Source: Megalopta genalis (taxonomy: Eukaryota > Arthropoda > Insecta > Hymenoptera > Halictidae). From it: DNA of 64,000 nt. The notes under the pieces are model-generated. The model did no database searches, was not told where the DNA came from, and saw only the letters and a list, made by a program, of their open reading frames with translations. Positions 12,355 to 24,250 of this stretch are shown here, piece by piece; within the stretch, counting starts at the first letter, position 1, and each line of letters begins with the position of its first letter. A program made the translations under genes and the position numbers. The stretch spans positions 26,129,271-26,193,270 of the forward strand of contig NC_135018.1 in NCBI RefSeq assembly GCF_051020955.1. Reading direction: 5' to 3'.

Positions 12355-12665
12355 AGCGGAATACCATTCTGTATTCTGCATTTTCCGTATCTTCCACGTT
12401 CTCGGGATTCTATATTTTGTATCTCGTATGTTCTGTATTTCCTATATTTTATATTTACATTTCCGATATTTTATATTCTATGTATATTTCTAAATTTTAT
12501 ATTTCCTATATTCTGTCTTCTATAAGTCATATTTTCTATATTCTCTACGTTCAATATTTTTCATATCTTATCTTTTCTATACTTTATACATGAAATATCT
12601 TCTATACTTTGTATCTTTTATTATATATTTCATGTATTTTATGTCTTCTACATTCTATGTACATA
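12355..12665 (+). repeat. Decayed short tandem repeat, unit about 9-11 bases (TTCTATATT-like)
   Basis: Variants of ttctatatt, ttctgtatt, ttccgatatt and ttctatactt follow each other for about 300 bases, with pyrimidines and A concentrated on the + strand and almost no G. The register drifts, as expected of an old microsatellite. Confidence 0.65.
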
Positions 12666-12735
12666 CACGTTGTTATGTATATTATACAGTTTATGCTAAA
12701 GATTTTCTTCAATAATGTATAATATATTCTTCCTA

Positions 12736-12786
12736 GCATATATTATATACTGTTATGTAAACTATAATATATGCATTGCATATATT
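12736..12786. repeat. AT-rich hairpin cluster with three alternating arms
   Basis: gcatatattata (12736-12747) pairs perfectly with tataatatatgc (12763-12774) across a 15-base loop. The second arm also pairs with the next block: aatatatgca (12766-12775), t, tgcatatatt (12777-12786). The middle arm can therefore pair with either neighbour. In AT-rich DNA this can arise by chance or slippage. Confidence 0.6.
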
Positions 12787-14220
12787 TTACAACCACTTAA
12801 AAATCGTTCTGCAAAAATAATCAATCATAAAAAATAGTCTTTTCTAAAACAAACAATAACATTCTTCACAAATACGCACATCTGTTTTCATGAATGAAAA
12901 ATTAATTAAAAATACCATCCGCGTAATTGAATGTCGCTAAAAATTTAAAGACTAATGGTCACGCACGATCCCTGTTTTCATTTGCCCCGACGAGCTTCCT
13001 GGATCGTAAAAATTGTCAATTACTTTATTCATCGGTGCGACCGTACACGAAATCGAATCGGCCGCGTTATCTTCAGCACGGACACGAATTAAATGAAGAC
13101 AGCAAGTTGTGTAATTGGAGTCAGCTCTCGCGCGCCTTCATTTGCAAGGTAATTATTACGTAAAATGGGTACGTGTTCGCGCGTACGTCAGGTGTATGGG
13201 CAGGTGCTCCGATAGAACGAAATTTATAACACGTGTATGTACAACCAGTATCGGAATCGAATCTATTCCTCGTTTCCAGCGAAAATTAACCTGTTCACGA
13301 AACGCTTATACGCCGTCCAACATATGTTTTTCTCTCGGTCCTCGAAATAAATTAATTGCTTCTGATAATGGCAATCTGGTTAATTCTGCGGACAACTTGT
13401 GATTCCTCAGGCGAAAACAGGTTTGAAGAATTATGCTCACTGCGAAATTACAGTCGCAGCACTTACACAGATAAGCGGGGAATGTTCTGCTAACGTACGT
13501 GCCTACGCGAATTGATTCGTCTGCCGCCAGCTAGATAGTTGTTCTACTTCCCTATTTTTTATCATACTACCTTCTCCTACCCTGCGACTAATGCCAAATT
13601 GATAGCACCGAATTATAATCAAGCACCGAATTGAAATCCAAAGCAAATCGAAGTGGCAATTAATTGTAAGCAACAAGACTTCTCCGGATATCGATTGTTG
13701 CAACAACAAATTAATCGTCGGTCACTGTTTTCGCTAGGAATCTCGGCGTTTTCGACAATTTCCATACTTACGGATATGAAGTGGCGGCTCATTAACCATG
13801 AGAATTATGAACCACACGGAAATTCTAATCGTATTAATTGACCGCGTCGTTTCTTTTGCCGGGCAGGAACAACTGAATGATTTATCATTGATAGGATCAA
13901 AAACACAAGGGGCGATTTATCGTTAATGACAAAGAATGTCTAGATCGCCGACGGAATTACTTCACGAAATTCTCTCGACGCGGACAGACTGTATATTTCT
14001 GTCTTAATTAATTAGCCACCGGTGTAACGTATAATCCTACATTTAATTCTGACTCGATCCTGACTCGTTTAATCCTCGAATTATATTCCATTATAGTACT
14101 GCGATTCACTGGTCAAAAAATACAAGAACTTAATTCTCCTTAAAACAATTTATTCGTTGGAACATATCAGATTAGTGGAATTAATAATTACGGTGACACG
14201 TAATTTTGGGAAAGTAAAAA

Positions 14221-14255
14221 GTGTAATGTGACACTGACCCCGTGGCACGTTACAC
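14221..14255. repeat. Short inverted repeat
   Basis: gtgtaatgtg (14221-14230) faces cacgttacac (14246-14255) with one mismatch across 15 bases. There is no neighbouring gene to link it to. Confidence 0.5.
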
Positions 14256-14641
14256 TGTCGTAAAGTGACCTATTACCTCTATTTCTGCCTTCGTGGTCTA
14301 GATATTATCTATGGTGACTCATGGATTTATGTAACAATGTTTAACTGGATTCAATGGTACGATGATAAAACGCTGGACGGAAGTTAGGCTTCTTTTGGAA
14401 TAAGAACAAGACCCACTTTGGTTAACACTTATATTAACGACATTAACATCTTTATTGATGATTTTAACAAGCTTAAATGTCGACTCTGTAATGTTATCAG
14501 AAGCTAGCATGATTAGTTTGTGTTCGTTCGTATATTGTAATATATCGTTTTAATTTTCAGTATCATTTGCATTATTATTTTAATATTATTATTATTTACT
14601 ATTATGTTGAATTTTTGTAGAAAAATTAAAGGGGCATTTGA

Positions 14642-14710
14642 CCTGTTACTGTTAAGGAAATCAATCAATAAATAAAACAAAAATTCTCTGCATCGATCAC
14701 AAGTAACAGG
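14642..14710. repeat. Short inverted repeat
   Basis: cctgttact (14642-14650) and agtaacagg (14702-14710) are perfect inverse copies separated by 51 bases. They may be remnants of element ends, but no TA or TTAA target duplication is clear. Confidence 0.4.
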
Positions 14711-16786
14711 AATTAAACAAAATTTAGTTTCTTCTCTCTGCTATTTCATAATCCACCTATTCGTGCAATTATTGTGCATAAAAGTCATGAAGGGAGTGCA
14801 GCAGTTAGCATTATTGTATCAGTTTGAAGGCTGATTAAACGCTTTTCATCAAAAAGATCAGACTGATCCAAAGCAAGCGTATTTGCGAGTCGCAGAAGAC
14901 AGTCGAGAAGAGGACCGAGTAATTTCGAAACGATTTCATTAGCGAAGCGTGAGGCAACAATGAGTTTAAAACGTCGGGTTTAATTAATTGGCCGGGACGA
15001 TGAATCGACGAGTGTCGATGACGCCAGACCCCATCGTTCCATTGCGACAAGAGAAACTTAGGTTCGTAGATTTTCGTGTTCCTACAATTTGCATACGCGC
15101 GGCCGCGGCGTTAAGCGTGAGAATTAGAAACCACGGCGGAATATAAAGCGAATTAATTAGCTGTAACGCTTCTTCTTTCCCTCCTCCTTGTACATATATA
15201 TATGTATTATATATACATATATCTTTTTTTCATCCTTTATTCGTTTCTCCTTCCTCTTTTTTTCGTCGGTCGCCCCCTCCCACGCCCGGTTAGCTCGCCG
15301 AGCGAATTAATGATTTATCATTGATATTATCTATTCCACTTTAATATTAACGACGGTAACTTTACGCTCGTGCATAACCTTAACGACTTTTTCCCCGACG
15401 ATTTATCACAGGCAAATTACATCTTCGACGATTTATCGCCGGGCCTCCACGTAAGATAGGATTACCTACGTAAACGCTAAAGAAGCCAACACACCTCCGT
15501 CCCATGTATTTAGCTCCACCGAGATAACCGGCGGGATGACATCGATAACCGTGAATGCAAGCGACGACGGCGTTACTGTTTAACACCAGTAAGAAAGTCT
15601 GCGTTTCAACGGAATTCCGCGGGATGCTGATTAGGCGGATGATTCGTCGATGCATTTTGACGCGAGACCTTCTCAGCAGCTTCAAAACTAGCATCAGGCC
15701 TGAAATTTTCGCGAGAATTTCATTTCTGGACTGACTTAGGTCTTCTATACGATCTCGTCAGGGAATACAAATTTTATTTTAGCTAGAATGGATGCCTTCG
15801 GTGTGCGTCTTATGCAGATACGATGGAAAAATATTGTAACAAGCAGTTTTTGGTTAGAATTTCTTGTTGTTGGACACGCGAAATAAAAATTGTATTCTGC
15901 TTAGAATGCAAGCATATAGCCTAAGTTTGCAAGCAGGTATCATGGTAATACTGTAATAATTTACTTCTAATCGAGATCATATTGATTGTCTTTTGAATGT
16001 AATCTTTTTTTTCAAGGAATCGTATCCTTCGAAGCTTGCAGGGACACCCGTCCATGATTCGCAATTAACTTCAAAATTAAATGAGTACTATACAAGTAGC
16101 TTATGCATACAAATATTCCTTTAAAATTATAAAAGTACCACCGGCAACATTCTCAGTAAAATTATCCACCACATGGACGAAAAACACATTCCTCCCACAA
16201 TTTGTCCACTTACATATTAATAATGAATCTTCTCGTTTTTACCAACACAACCGCGTCCAACCAACGATCGCAAAAGCTGCCTACCCGGAACACACGCGAC
16301 GCGTCTTTTTCCGCCAAGTCCTTCCATCGAAAAGCAAGACATAAAATCAGGGTACATCTTGGTTAGCGAAGGTATTCCAAGAAGTTGTCAGGTTTACATC
16401 GTTTCAACTCGTTTTGCATAATTTGCCGAAGCACGCTTTGCATGGATTAGGCGTTATTGCAGCTCCGGATAATTATCCGAGTCTATCATCCTCGCCGTCA
16501 GCATAGTATGCAGCGAATCGGCGCGACGGACAGTCTCGAGGCAGCCTTACGTTTTCCGTAGCGTCCGAGGCGAGACACAGAAGCAGCTGCTATCGACTGT
16601 GTCCCCGTGCACGGTCATTATCACTGTAATTATAATGTCGTGTCCACGCTCGACGCCTTTCAGCTCCGAGGCATGGGCGCGGGCGCGTTCATGCCTTGTC
16701 GTCGGTTCGCTCAGCACCGCTCCGCATCGCTCGAAACAGCGCGGAGCGGAGCCGAGAGTCGGTACCCCTTTTTACCGCGAAAAACT

Positions 16787-16816
16787 GTGCAAAAGCGTGC
16801 AAAAGTGTGCAAAAGC
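16787..16816 (+). repeat. Tandem repeat, 10-base unit x 3
   Basis: gtgcaaaagc, gtgcaaaagt, gtgcaaaagc follow one another without gaps. Confidence 0.85.
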
Positions 16817-17195
16817 GGGGTGCGTGTGCCACCTATCGCAGGATGCCTCGGCGCAAAAGTGGGCGGAGGACACGGCCGGCACACACGCACACAACGGGTC
16901 CTTTCGTTTTGCTCGCATTTCAGCTCGCCGCGCTGTAAAAGTTTTAATTACGTCCATCATAAGAGTCGGCACCATCCCTTCGTTTGTTCCCATACAAGCA
17001 TCGTCCTTTCGCCTCCTTGCCGCGTCCTTTCTCGAGTCCCGTGCACCAGCCCCCAGGGATCTCTTTTGTGACGGAAAACTGGATACGTTAGGCGGAACGA
17101 CGAGCCAGATTTTTGCCCCTTTGTACCGGGGAAAAACGGGCTGCTGGTTAGTGTGATGCGACGCGTTTAAGACTCTCGTCTCCTTCGCTGTTCCG

Positions 17196-17262
17196 ATGGC
17201 CAAGCGACGACCGATCGCGACGGACCTCGACACCGCAATGACCCACTTGCCCTTTGGCTTTG
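17196..17262 (+). CDS. Candidate first coding exon ending at a splice donor (weak)
   Basis: An ATG at 17196 in the context ccgATGG opens a frame of 22 codons (MAKRRPIATDLDTAMTHLPF...) that runs directly into G|GTGAGTAC, a strong splice donor match with GT at 17263-17264. The nearest upstream in-frame stop is TGA at 17154-17156, so the ATG would be the first possible start of this frame. It lies at the downstream edge of a GC-rich island, as first exons often do. I do not recognise the peptide, see no partner exon in the window, and one donor-like site per several kilobases is expected by chance. It could equally be unused. Confidence 0.2.
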
Positions 17263-17289
17263 GTGAGTACCAATTGTTGTCTGCCAATC

Positions 17290-19840
17290 TTATCCGATGA
17301 CTTGGGCACCTAAACTTGGGGACCTTAGGGGAAAGGTGGCTTGGAAAAGCTATTTCTATTTCGATCACAGTAAGAAAATTCAAGACACCGTTCTACTTCT
17401 ACTTAGTGCTATTAGATAGGTTAACTATGGGAGAGTAGGCACGAAAGGGGACGCTTTTGTTTAAATCACGATATAAGAAAAGATAAAAAGCTAATTCTGC
17501 TTCTACTTGGTACAATTGTCTAATTGCTGCAAAGTGGTATGAAAGGGTCATGTTCGTTACTATTATGGTATAAGGAAATTTAAAACATCATTTTACTTCT
17601 ACTTAGTACCATTTTAGGAAGATCAACTATGAGAGAGATTGCATGAAAAGGGCACTCTTTTTGGATTACGATATAGAAAAAAACTAGGACAATATTCTAG
17701 TTCAGCTTGGCGCCATTGAAATGGTCAGCTATGAAAGAGGACGGAATTGGGTAAAAAATGAATGATGACGATTAAAGACCTCAATTACCACATAATCATA
17801 TTGTTTTCTTTTTTAAATAACCGTATTTATCAAGGTATTGTACAACGATTTCAAAATACGTCCGAATAAATAAATGTATCCACTGATTGCTTGAAAAGTC
17901 ATCTTTACGATCTCGATAATTGTGAAATAAAGAATCTGGAATTCGTCGTTTCAACGACTGATTCAAATATTTCGCCATATCCGTTAAAAATCCAGGATCT
18001 AATAATAAATGCAGCAACTTGGTCGCTCACACAAGTATAATATTGTCTGTCCGATCTAGCCGAATGTAGTTCATCGATCCAAGCCCTCCGATCTGATAGG
18101 GAAATTACAATAATTATCGGTAGCCGTCGGTATAATTTCGCATGGTATGCATACGAATTAATCGGTATGATTACTCGCGGTTGCGCAAGGTATTGGAGAA
18201 TCGAATAGCAGCCAGTTCTTCGCTAATGGTTTCCCAGCGATCCATGCGCAAAAGGGATCCGCTGATTTTTCCGTAATTAGCCGGGCGGAATTAAGGCGGC
18301 TCGACTCTTCTCGGTTGTGGCCGGCCGCGTTTGGATCGCTCGGCCAGACACTGAGACCGCTCCAGAAAGATAAATAAATTATCACTTAGAAGAACTAACG
18401 AGTCGTTAGTTGCACTGGTTCTTGCGGCTCATGAATATGGATCGGCTTGATACACAACGCACACCGGCAGGCGGCCGGATTTCAACATTTTGCCTATTCT
18501 TTAATTATCTTACGGAGGGTAATCGGGATGCATCGGTGGTTAGTCAGCGGATCCGAGAGATCCATCGAACGAATAACGCGATAACGTCCCTGCCCGTCCA
18601 GGTTAAATTACGATGAATTTTAATCATCCTCGAAGCAATTGAAAGAAGTTCGAAGCCAGATCCGTATCGGGCGCATACTTCAACCCCACGCTCTTCACGC
18701 TGTTTCATTTTTGAAAACTAGGTCTGCCGCACTACGTAAATTATTCATTACACACACACACGCGCGTTTATTCGGTCACCTGCTCGGTAGTCAATGAACT
18801 TGGCTTTTTATGGTCGTTCCGGATTCTGTATAGTTAATGTCCGTGCGTGCAACCGAACAGAAACGTTGGCGTTCTCCTCTCTTCAATGCACGAACTGCTT
18901 GAAATCGACAAATACCTTCAGCAACGTTATTCATTATGAATTTATTAGACGCCGCGATTCACATACGGAATTTGAATCAGTTGTAGATCGATACGACGCA
19001 GATATACCAAGCGGAAGCGGTCGATTTTCTTTTGCGAACGGCTCGAAGTCTATAAGTATCTTCGACAACGCTGCTCGCTATAATAAGATCGCCTAACGCT
19101 TCGTTTCACACTGTATCAGTTAAAAATGCAAGCAGATACACCTCGTTGATCAATCAATCGTCGGTACAACACCTGCAGCCGCAATATTAAAATTAAGATA
19201 AAAGTTCAACGGAAAGATGCCGAGAAATAAATTAACAGAAATGAATAAATAATAACACATCTCTGCTGAATTATTGCTGCAAGAGCATTCGAACAAATGT
19301 CGGACGTCTCTGAACGCAACCTGGCCGACCTGGCTCCCATTAAACCGAACTAAACACCGCGATCCGAAGGCACCCTAGCAAAAAGCAATCCCCGACAAAT
19401 TGCAATAATTTTCGGCGACTGTAATAAAAAGGGCAATAAAAATTAAAAATTCCCGAACAAGAAGCGTGCTGGTCGCAACAAATTAAACCGTCAGAAATTC
19501 GTTTCCGTTGGTCGGGAGGGTTGGAAGCGATTTGTCAGACGGGTCGTTACGTCCCCGACGTTTCGAGTCGATGGAGAGCTATCTATTCCAGCTCATCGCG
19601 CGAGGTGATTAGCCTGCGCGGATCGATGATTAAAATGTTTGAATTGTTATTCGCGTGGTAGATCGACCGGGTTAGAACGTTGATGATGGTTGCAAAAACA
19701 ACGTTCCCGTCGATACTCTGGAATTTCATGGCGTGTCGAAAGAATCCAGCAGACAGGATCGTGGGAAGTCTATTCAAGTCTGATACATCGGCAACAATTG
19801 TTGGCATTTTTCTGTTTTATCCGGAATACCGTTTCAGGAA
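17290..19840. other. No gene seen; decayed tandem array then mixed DNA
   Basis: This starts with the ~100-base tandem array listed separately. From 18050 to 19840 it is moderate-GC DNA with many tta/aat runs and a short CA/CG tract at 18750-18766. Frames of up to 100 codons have no recognisable content. Confidence 0.55.
17355..17765 (+). repeat. Decayed tandem array, unit about 100 bases x 4
   Basis: Each unit has, in order, a tta(n)acgatata(ag)aaaa block, a ttctacttctacttagt block, an accatt block, an aactatg(a/g)gaga block and a gaaaggg(g/t)c block. The ttctacttc-like block starts at about 17391, 17495, 17592 and 17695, giving spacings of 104, 97 and 103. Units differ at perhaps a third of positions, so the array is old. 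The period is not a multiple of three and no frame stays open. Confidence 0.7.
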
Positions 19841-19890
19841 GAGCTGACCCGCTTAGGGTCCCCCGTCGCCCGGCCCACCCACCGCCGCTC

Positions 19891-19918
19891 TGTCCGTCCG
19901 TCCGTCCGTCTGTCTGTT
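19891..19918 (+). repeat. Tetranucleotide microsatellite (TCCG/TCTG)
   Basis: tgtccgtccgtccgtccg passes into tctgtctg. It is short and slightly mixed. Confidence 0.8.
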
Positions 19919-20851
19919 GCCTTTTCCTCGAACGAAACGACCGAAAGAAAAAAGGAGCAGATCGCTCTATTCTTTATTCCCGTGACGACGACGAACGACG
20001 GATTGCCACAGAAAACACGTTGTATACGCCGGCCGTTACCCGGGAGTACTTGCCGGGGCAATTACCCGGGCAGATAGCATCGTAGGACTTAACCTACTAT
20101 CACTTTGGTTTATTGCGAGTTATATTTCAGCACGTGGGAACCGCCTACGGTTTTCAATGGGGATCCCTGTGCGAAGAAGGTTGCCCAATGATCGCCCGAT
20201 AGCGATTCCAGATCGACGGAAACCCAGTTTTCCATAAAACGCAACCGTTCCATCTAATTACGCGCTCGAATGCCGTTGATGACACGAAAGGGAAAACGCG
20301 ACGCAGGAAACGACCGCGGCGGCCTGGTGACGGCGGGGGTGGGAGACGAGGGGGGACGCCGCCCGAGAAACGTTTCGGAGGTACGGTTTCACACGGCCGT
20401 TTCGAACAATCGCGGTTTCACAAGCGATCATCGCGATGGGACGCGGGGAACGCGGATAGGAAAGAATTTCTTGATTTCGAGAACGAAGTTACCGATACGG
20501 CTGATGGAAGAGGGTTCGGGAGCTTCGGTTGGAGTCGTTGATGTCGGCGTAGGTCTATCGAGTTGGAAATGGTTGAGAAAACAAGACGAGGATTTTGGGT
20601 ATTTTATGGGAATGGTAAAGGAGAAACAGTTTACTAAGCTAAAATGTTGAGGTCCCTCGAGTAAAAATTGCATACCAAAAGTTTGGTCCTTGTGTCATTA
20701 CACAGTAGGGTGGAGATAACCGCGAATTTTCCTGAGTGCTCAAGTTTCACAATCTCAATTATAGAACTGCTTTTCAATATGGTCAGTGATAGACATCTCG
20801 GAGGTGAAAAGGGGGTCAATTCCATTTTTACAAAGTTTCTGTAAAGTCTTC

Positions 20852-20912
20852 TTCAAGGTCACTGGAAATGTAAAGGGTTATAATTTCAAGGATTCTAGAA
20901 ATGTAAAAGAAT
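20852..20912 (+). repeat. Imperfect tandem duplication, unit about 33 bases
   Basis: ttcaaggtcactggaaatg-taaagg at 20852 is followed by ttcaaggattctagaaatg-taaaag at 20885, with about 20 of 25 positions shared. Confidence 0.55.
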
Positions 20913-21870
20913 CTTTCTCCCAAGAGACATGGACATCCAAAATTTTTTTGGATATATGGTCATTCAACTATCTGGTACGTCAGGTTAGGCGAATGTTATC
21001 GGGCCACGAAATAGAAAATTATATATCCGAACTGCGGATATTTTTCTTGACCAGACAATTGGGAATTAATTTACGTGTTTGGTACTGCAAATCATTGTTA
21101 ATGTGGTCTATGTTGAAGATTCGTAGGGTGAATCGAAAATGGAATTAACAATTTCTCCAAACGTGTTGGAATACAAGGGACTTATAAACTTAGGCTCTAA
21201 GAAATGTATTTTTATATGAAATCTATTTCAATATATAATTCTCATTAAAAATACAAAAGAAAGTCAGAAAGCCGGAAAGAGCAGGATTGCTGTCAAGTAT
21301 CCTATGAATACAGAATTTATTAAAATTTTAGAAAAGCAAAATGCCAGAGAATCATCATTGAGCAAAAAACACAAACAGATAAAGTGCAAACCTCGCATAA
21401 AGATCAGCGATCTAATAATCGGAAACGACACTGGCGATAACGACATAGTGCACTCATAAAGCGTACCAAGAACAAAAGACTGCACATAAGGAATATGTAA
21501 AGGTCGCCCCGATGCGGAACATTTTTATCGATTTCGTGGTCGGAGAGTAACGATAGTGGGCGGCTAAGTACACCTGCGTCGGCCATCCGGATTCATATTA
21601 AACCGAGGCCGCGTTATCCCATATAGTCGGAAGTCCATCGCCGCAAAATAAACTGTTCCGTGCGGAAATGTCGTTCGGCGGATGGGAGAGAGAGGGCCAC
21701 GATCTGAGAGGATTTGCGCGACGCGTTGAAGCGTCGTTTCTCTGGTCGTCGTTCCTCGCACGCAATCGCGGCAAACGTACTTAAACACGTGCATACACAC
21801 TCACACATTACTCCCTTATGTGCACCCTGGGCACCCGAGGGCTGCCCGGGTGTGCGGCGATTTAAGCGCA

Positions 21871-21930
21871 GACACACACGGACACCGACACCGACGCCGA
21901 CGCCGACGCCGGCGTCGACGTCGACGCGAG
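21871..21930. repeat. Hexanucleotide microsatellite that turns into a hairpin
   Basis: gacaccgacaccgacgccgacgcc runs into ggcgtcgacgtcgacgc, which is the inverse complement of the same unit. The 12 bases at 21905-21916 (gacgccggcgtc) and the 16 bases at 21912-21927 (gcgtcgacgtcgacgc) are both perfect palindromes. The tract can fold into a GC-rich hairpin. Confidence 0.8.
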
Positions 21931-23588
21931 GCAACGCGAGGCGTCGCCAACGACACACGTGGAAATGGAAGACTCCGTAGTGCGTAGGTATCCCAGGGAT
22001 ACCCATCGAGAGATTAGCATTTCCGCTTTTCTCTCAACAATTCCTCGTTCCCGTGCCGGATTAGCCGTTAATCTGCGCGGGCCAACGGGACGAGATGGAG
22101 CACTTCGGTAGAGCGAACTCTCTTTCAAGTAGCTGTATCAAGTATTATTTCAGTATCGTTCCGAGCCGGACTGCCATTCGCGGGAAATTAGCAGCCGCGA
22201 ACCAATTATTTTCCGCGGCGATTATGCCGTCGCGTCAGACCCTCTGATTAAATATTCCCTGTCGCCTCTTTCAGCAAAAAACGAGCGAGCGTTTCTTACG
22301 ACATCGATGTTGATCTTCGGTGGAATAATGAAACTCTGAGTACCAATGATGCCGATTTACGAAAAATTTGTGGACGTAGCTTGAACGTATAGACGCAACC
22401 CTGCAAAGTTTCATCAGCTGGTACGTTACGCGGTTCTCTGTGATAAAACTCCGCAAGCGTACCTCTGCGCAGAGCGGCGAACGCGAATACCCTTTTTCGA
22501 TAATAATTAGTCACTTTTTAACCCGGGAGTGCGACGCGAATTTGAAAAAACACTGGGCAGCTTAGCGACAAAGCCCCGAAGAATCGGCGGAGACAAAGAC
22601 GGGCCGTCGCGGATGACAAGCAATCCGGCGGACTCTGAAATCCTTCTGCAAGGATTTACCGAAACGGCTTTGCGCGCATTTTTGTTTATCCGGCTACGTA
22701 TTCGCCGTATTTTATCAGCGCGGCGAACACGGAGCGGCACGGAGAAGCCGAAGAGAGGAGGGAGGAGAGAGCGACGGGCGGGAGAGGAGCGGAAACGAGG
22801 GAGATGGAAAAAGTCTCGCGGACACGAGAAATTGTTGAATTAATCCTGAAATTTATGATCAAAAGGAGAACCCGTCGTACACGGTCGCGGCGATTCAAGA
22901 GTCGAGCGAAAAAGTGCGGCACAATTAAACAGCGTCGGCCGGCGTCCCTCCCTCCGAAATCTCGAAACTACGGTGGCCGCTCGTCGTTTCTTTGAAACAA
23001 GTATATCCCCGGCGAGAGCCGGCAGCCCCGCACGCCCCCACCTTGGCCACGGCCACCCACACCCCCACCCGTTCGCAAATCAAAGCCGCGCCAGTAATAA
23101 GCACCCGCGGTACCGTGCACAGAAGGTGGACCCGCCGACGAAGGGAGGCGACCGGTGGAGAAGGTACACTGGGTTCCAGGGGGTGGGTTGTGCTGCTGGC
23201 AAGGAAGAGTCTACCCGAGTGGTCATACGTGGACGCGGGGGCGGCCGGGTTCGGATAGAGAAGGATGATGCATTATTGAGTGGACTGTTGGGGGGTGTAT
23301 AATCGCACACATCCTCACCAGTCTGCTAATGGACTCCATCTACCCGTTTCCAACCCCATCCCCCATGCTCGGCTACGCTCCGGTGGCAGCGGACATCGTG
23401 ATATTTTCACTGCCTCAAGATTCATCCGGGGGTGTACCTACCGGCATTACAGATATACGTAGGTGCTGGCACGTACTCGACACATAGACGTGTCGAGGCA
23501 CGAGAAAATGTTCGCGCAGTGCCGTACCCACAACGTCGGACCCCGCCTCGCAAATCTCTGCGATTCCCTCGTTCTGCGAAAATCCACT

Positions 23589-23600
23589 CCCCCCCCCCCC
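23589..23600 (+). repeat. C homopolymer, 12 bases
   Basis: Twelve consecutive C residues. The length is prone to sequencing or assembly error. Confidence 0.9.
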
Positions 23601-24076
23601 GTCGAACTTAAACTTATTTTATTTAACAGAGATGAAATTGGTATACTGCCCATCTATTTGAATCTGAATGTTTATGTGGTATGAAATATGAGAAAAGTGT
23701 GATACGGTTTATAAAATTCCAACAGCTATAGATAGCAGTCGCAAATAAAATCGTTTCGAAGGTCTAGAGAGAAGTCTGACGATTTCAGCATGGAAAAGTA
23801 TAAGATTGTGAAATATCAGAGTGCAGGATCAATTGGAGTGGTTTCGCGGGGATTTGTTGACGCATCGAGGACGCGAGAGGAGGGTGCAGGTGCGAGGGCG
23901 GAGTTATTCGACCGAGAAATGATAAATGCGTGAGTTTGTATTATTCCCGGCGGAAGATCGAGCTACGAAAAGAGATAAAAATGACGGCGGCGTTACCGTG
24001 CTGGTTAATTATCTTTCGGAAAGAACCGGAGACCCTCGACCTCCCTCGCAACCCTTATTTCTACGCCACTATCTTC

Positions 24077-24098
24077 GTACATACATATATGTATGTAC
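24077..24098. repeat. Perfect 22-base palindrome
   Basis: The left half gtacatacata is followed by its exact inverse complement, then by a cctacgtacgtac run. It is a TACA/TGTA simple-repeat palindrome, probably formed by slippage. Confidence 0.8.
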
Positions 24099-24164
24099 CT
24101 ACGTACGTACTTCCACGGACACCAGAGACGCGTTATTATTGGATTACATTTTTAATCCGCCCTC

Positions 24165-24250
24165 TACCGCCGCCACCACCACCACCACCGCTGCCACCAC
24201 TACCACCATCACTGCCATCGCCGTTACCACCGCCACCACCACCCACCCAC
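24165..24250 (+). repeat. Trinucleotide microsatellite (ACC/GCC, interrupted)
   Basis: Runs of cac, acc and gcc units for about 85 bases produce proline-, threonine- or valine-rich pseudo-proteins in several frames on both strands, which should not be annotated as genes. Confidence 0.85.

Larger units (their letters stand above)
12300..16440. other. No gene seen; mixed AT-rich DNA
   Basis: The stretch holds the decayed TTCTATATT repeat, an AT hairpin cluster, two small inverted repeats near 14.2 and 14.7 kb and an alternating AT run at 15190-15223. Open frames reach 104 codons (15380-15694, minus) without a recognisable domain. Confidence 0.55.
16440..17290. promoter_or_regulatory. GC-rich island with promoter-like character
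   Basis: GC content and CG dinucleotides are high from about 16500 to 17260. A small 10-base tandem repeat lies inside, and a candidate first exon sits at the downstream edge. A frame open from 16599 to a TGA at 17154-17156 on the + strand (185 codons) overlaps a 203-codon frame on the minus strand, but neither begins at an ATG at its 5' end and neither resembles a known family. I read them as GC-driven chance. No TATA box or initiator is convincing, so the promoter reading rests on composition and position only. Confidence 0.3.

Noticed and set aside
16599..17383. Two of the longest open frames: 185 codons on + (16599-17156) and 203 codons on minus (16772-17383)
   Set aside because: They overlap on opposite strands in GC-rich DNA, begin at GTG and TTG rather than ATG, and show no recognisable domain. 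Long stop-free runs are expected in such composition.
20786..21148. 120-codon + frame with the words SFNYLVRQVRRM, which recall the FLYxQVRRM motif of TruA-type pseudouridine synthases
   Set aside because: The spacing within the motif is wrong by two residues, the sequence after it does not match the family, and no other TruA landmark is present. Probably chance.
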